Positions 47,950 to 64,000 of a stretch of DNA of 64,000 nucleotides are shown piece after piece. Under the pieces are notes generated by a model. That model did no database searches, had not been told where the DNA came from, and saw nothing but the letters and a program-made list of their open reading frames with translations. The position numbers and the translations under genes are program-made. The stretch comes from Telmatactis stephensoni (lineage: Eukaryota > Cnidaria > Anthozoa > Actiniaria > Isophelliidae), in contig JALIZF010001862.1 in assembly GCA_029948255.1 (NCBI GenBank), forward strand, positions 496,001 to 560,000, read 5' to 3'. How positions within the stretch are numbered: position 1 is the stretch's first letter; each line of letters starts with the position of its first letter.

Positions 47950-48125
47950 TAATATAGAATTACAGACTAACAGAGATAACAGAACTAACAAAGCTAACAA
48001 AGCTTACAGACTAACAAAGCTAACAAAGCTTACAGACTAACAGAACTAACAAAGCTTGCAGATTAACAGGGCTTACATGCAAACTAATACTAAATGCTAA
48101 CAGAGCTAACAGAGCTAACACGTGT
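47950..48125. repeat. CTAACA(R)AG minisatellite, left array
   Basis: Nine-base-type units CTAACAAAG and CTAACAGAG alternate with CTTACAGA over ~175 bp. In orientation it is the reverse complement of the array at 48340-48660 (CTGTTAG). Confidence 0.85.
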
Positions 48126-48339
48126 TACATCAACAGGGTTATGACAGGGCCAGCAGGAATTTTTAAAGTCCAAATATGGCCCACAGACATCACAAAATTT
48201 AAGTCCGTGAAAAGTTGTGTCAATAAGGGAGTCGATACGTGTCCTTGCAACATACAAGTTTTCTAAACACTTGATGGAGCATACATTTATTACTGATATT
48301 TTCTATTGTTTGATTAGCACTGCTCGCTCGATCACTAAA

Positions 48340-48660
48340 CTGTTAGCCTGTTAGGGCTGTTAGGGCTGTTAGCCTGTTAGGGCTGTTAGCCTGTTAGGGC
48401 TGTTAGCCTGTTAGGGCTGTTAGGGCTGTTAGAGCTGTTAGCCTGTTAGGGCTGTTAGCCTGTTAGGGCTGTTAGGGCTGTTAGCCTGTTAGGGCTGTTA
48501 GCCTGTTAGGGCTGTTAGCCTGTTAGGGCTGTTAGGGCTGTTAGCCTGTTAGGGCTGTTAGGGCTGTTAGTGCTGTTAGCCTGTTAGGGCTGTTAGCCTG
48601 TTAGTACTGTTAGGCCTGTTAGTGCTGTTAGCCTGTTAGCGCTGTTCGTCTGTTAGCGCT
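48340..48660. repeat. CTGTTAG(GG/C) minisatellite, right array
   Basis: About 37 copies of an 8-9 bp unit are arranged as CTGTTAGGG and CTGTTAGC, often as a 17-bp pair. Variants accumulate toward the right end (TTAGTACTG, TTAGTGCTG, TTAGCGCTG), the usual pattern of an array expanding from its centre. TTAGGG words are embedded but always spaced by CTG, so it is not telomere DNA. Confidence 0.92.
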
Positions 48661-49392
48661 GAGGTGTACAAAAAGTTTTAAAGGTCACTTGGGTGCACTT
48701 GCACAACTTTAATACCACTATGCCAATTATAGTTGACAGTTCTCCGAATTTCACGACACAACGGATTTAAGTAGAGATCTTTAATTTTTCGCATTTTGTC
48801 AGCTTACAGAAAAGCTAACACAATTTTTCATATCCTAAACCTTGACGGGTATATGCCGTGATGTCTATAAAAACACAAGGTGCAGCTTTTCCTGCGATAT
48901 TTTTTGCAACGTTACGTTGTTCACCCCTGTTTGAGGGTTAAAACACGATTAACTTTTCTTGTAACGTTGAGTGCTACAGAAGTTACACCGTGTGTTGCCC
49001 CTGCAAAAGTTCCATGCATCGTTGCGCGTAACAGTTGCAGGCGGGAGCCAGTCTCTTGCAATTTTCTCTGCAATGGTGTGCGATCTGTTGCTGGGGTGGA
49101 CACACGTGCAACTTCTGTTGCGCGCAACGTTGCAAGAACGTTGCATCGTGTGTCCTGGCCTTAACGGAACCGTAACCACGCCGTGCGGTGACCATGCCTT
49201 TTTCACACCGTTTTCACAGTCATACGGAATCTGCTCTATTTCTTGGCGTGTCAGGTTTTTACACTCATTCGAAACCTGCATTTCTTTGTGTTAACGTTAC
49301 TATACAAACCTTGTAACGACGTTTTGTACCTTTGAGATTCGATCGATGTGAAAATCTTGCATTTTACAAAATGTAAAAATATTATTTAAATT

Positions 49393-63595
<14,203 letters not shown>

Positions 63596-63717
63596 CTGTT
63601 CAAAACAAAGTTCCATAACAAAAAGTACTACAATTGAGTACTACAACTTCGTCAGCATTTTTTCTAGCTTTGTAGATCTTCATCAGCCAGACATTGCTGA
63701 TGAAGGATGAAGTATTA

Positions 63718-63838
63718 GGCCCAGTTCAGACGTCGAACATTTGTCGCGTCGAATCTAATAACATCAAAGAAGGTCGTCTAATTATCCAATGTTTTCAATG
63801 CATTCGACGCGGAAAAAGTTCGACGTCTGAACTGGGCT
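63718..63838. mobile_element. Harbinger-like MITE with TTA target duplication
   Basis: GGCCCAGTTCAGACGTCGAA and TTCGACGTCTGAACTGGGCT form near-perfect TIRs, flanked by TTA (63715-63717 and 63839-63841). The ends match the 38096-38328 element over ~35 bp while the middles differ. Confidence 0.8.
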
Positions 63839-63841
63839 TTA

Positions 63842-64000
63842 AGGCCCGCGCAAACGACTTCAACATTTGTTTCAACATCACTTCGATTTTGTTGAAAATC
63901 AATGTTGAAGTTGTTTGCCACCCCCTTTCAACAATGTTGAAGCGTGTTGAAACGTGTTGAAACGATGTTGAATGAAGTTTAAAAGAGTTTAAACTTTGCT
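63842..64000. repeat. Repeat element rich in TGTTGAA words, cut by window end
   Basis: CGCGCAAACGACTTCAACAT starts a block in which TGTTGAA or TTCAACA recurs about ten times in both orientations. It is the left part of another inverted-repeat element. The preceding INF2 exon or exons were not found here. Confidence 0.6.

Larger units (their letters stand above)
47621..49238. mobile_element. Composite inverted-repeat element carrying opposed minisatellites
   Basis: The left end TAGAGCAGTTTTCGTATGAG and the right end in reverse complement, TAGAGCAGATTCCGTATGAC, both continue into TGTGAAA, giving ~27-bp imperfect TIRs 1.6 kb apart. The subterminal CGTGACCGTG-type blocks match the short copies at 5522 and 26398. 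Inside are two oppositely oriented TTAG-type arrays and a 300-bp GC-richer segment with repeated GTTGCG/CGCAAC words. Short frames in it look non-coding. There is no transposase. Confidence 0.65.
45188..49392. other. Intergenic region between the convergent TLC-like and INF2-like genes
   Basis: The first ~400 bp is the likely TLC-like 3' UTR. The rest contains one small uncharacterised open frame (46073-46261, minus), a 17-bp-unit tandem repeat element (47351-47562) and a 1.6 kb composite inverted-repeat element. No multi-exon gene was seen. Confidence 0.55.

Noticed and set aside
48340..48660. CRISPR-like regular repeat array
   Set aside because: Units are only 8-9 bp with no unique spacers, in a eukaryotic context; it is a minisatellite.
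48340..48660. Interstitial telomere sequence
   Set aside because: TTAGGG words never occur in tandem; they are always separated by CTG or replaced by TTAGC.
48880..49294. Overlapping frames on both strands in the GC-richer part of the composite element
   Set aside because: Several frames are open at once because of repeated GTTGCG/CGCAAC words; none has a domain or splice context.

Overview
The window looks like metazoan nuclear DNA, most likely from a cnidarian and probably a stony coral or other anthozoan. The genes are intron-rich with GT-AG junctions, the intergenic DNA is AT-rich, and the spaces are full of short inverted-repeat elements of the kind seen in coral genomes. The taxon is an inference from gene complement and repeat style; no marker gene settles it. 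All exon models were built by eye from splice signals and checked for phase continuity across each junction.

Genes, left to right. (1) Minus strand, 1-4710: the N-terminal part of a Pro/Gln/Ser-rich protein that runs off the left edge. (2) Minus, 7864-13862: a seven-exon, 670-residue TRIM-like ubiquitin ligase with RING, B-box 2 and coiled coil, plus an unusual C-terminus with a Cys-rich module and two NZF (RanBP2-type) fingers. (3) Plus, 14001-14789: COA5/PET191, a twin-CX9C cytochrome c oxidase assembly factor, head to head with the TRIM gene across 138 bp. (4) Plus, 19493-20401: an intronless FAM181-like gene. (5) Minus, 26632-33793: a four-exon RFXAP homologue (third subunit of the RFX complex) with a very long polyglutamine tail. 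(6) Plus, 40103-45187: a two-exon TLC-domain-like membrane protein with a 4 kb intron full of repeats. (7) Minus, 49393 to beyond 63595: a formin of the INF2 (inverted formin 2) type, with DID, proline-rich FH1, FH2 and a WH2/DAD motif. It has two alternative C-terminal endings and its 5' end lies beyond the right edge.

The genes do not form an operon or one pathway. The only tight pairing is the TRIM/COA5 divergent promoter.

Repeats dominate the rest. At least four groups of CAGGG-ended elements carry 5-bp target duplications. Two elements carry 9-10 bp duplications. Two copies of a TWA-flanked (Harbinger-like) element are present. A 1.14 kb foldback element with ~455 bp arms and a 7-bp duplication lies beside a 58-bp perfect palindrome. 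A 1.6 kb composite element contains oppositely oriented minisatellites. There are exact or near-exact tandem duplications, a ~270-nt pure-purine microsatellite and tRNA-derived SINEs. I found no CRISPR array, no prokaryotic-type system and no credible functional tRNA or rRNA gene.
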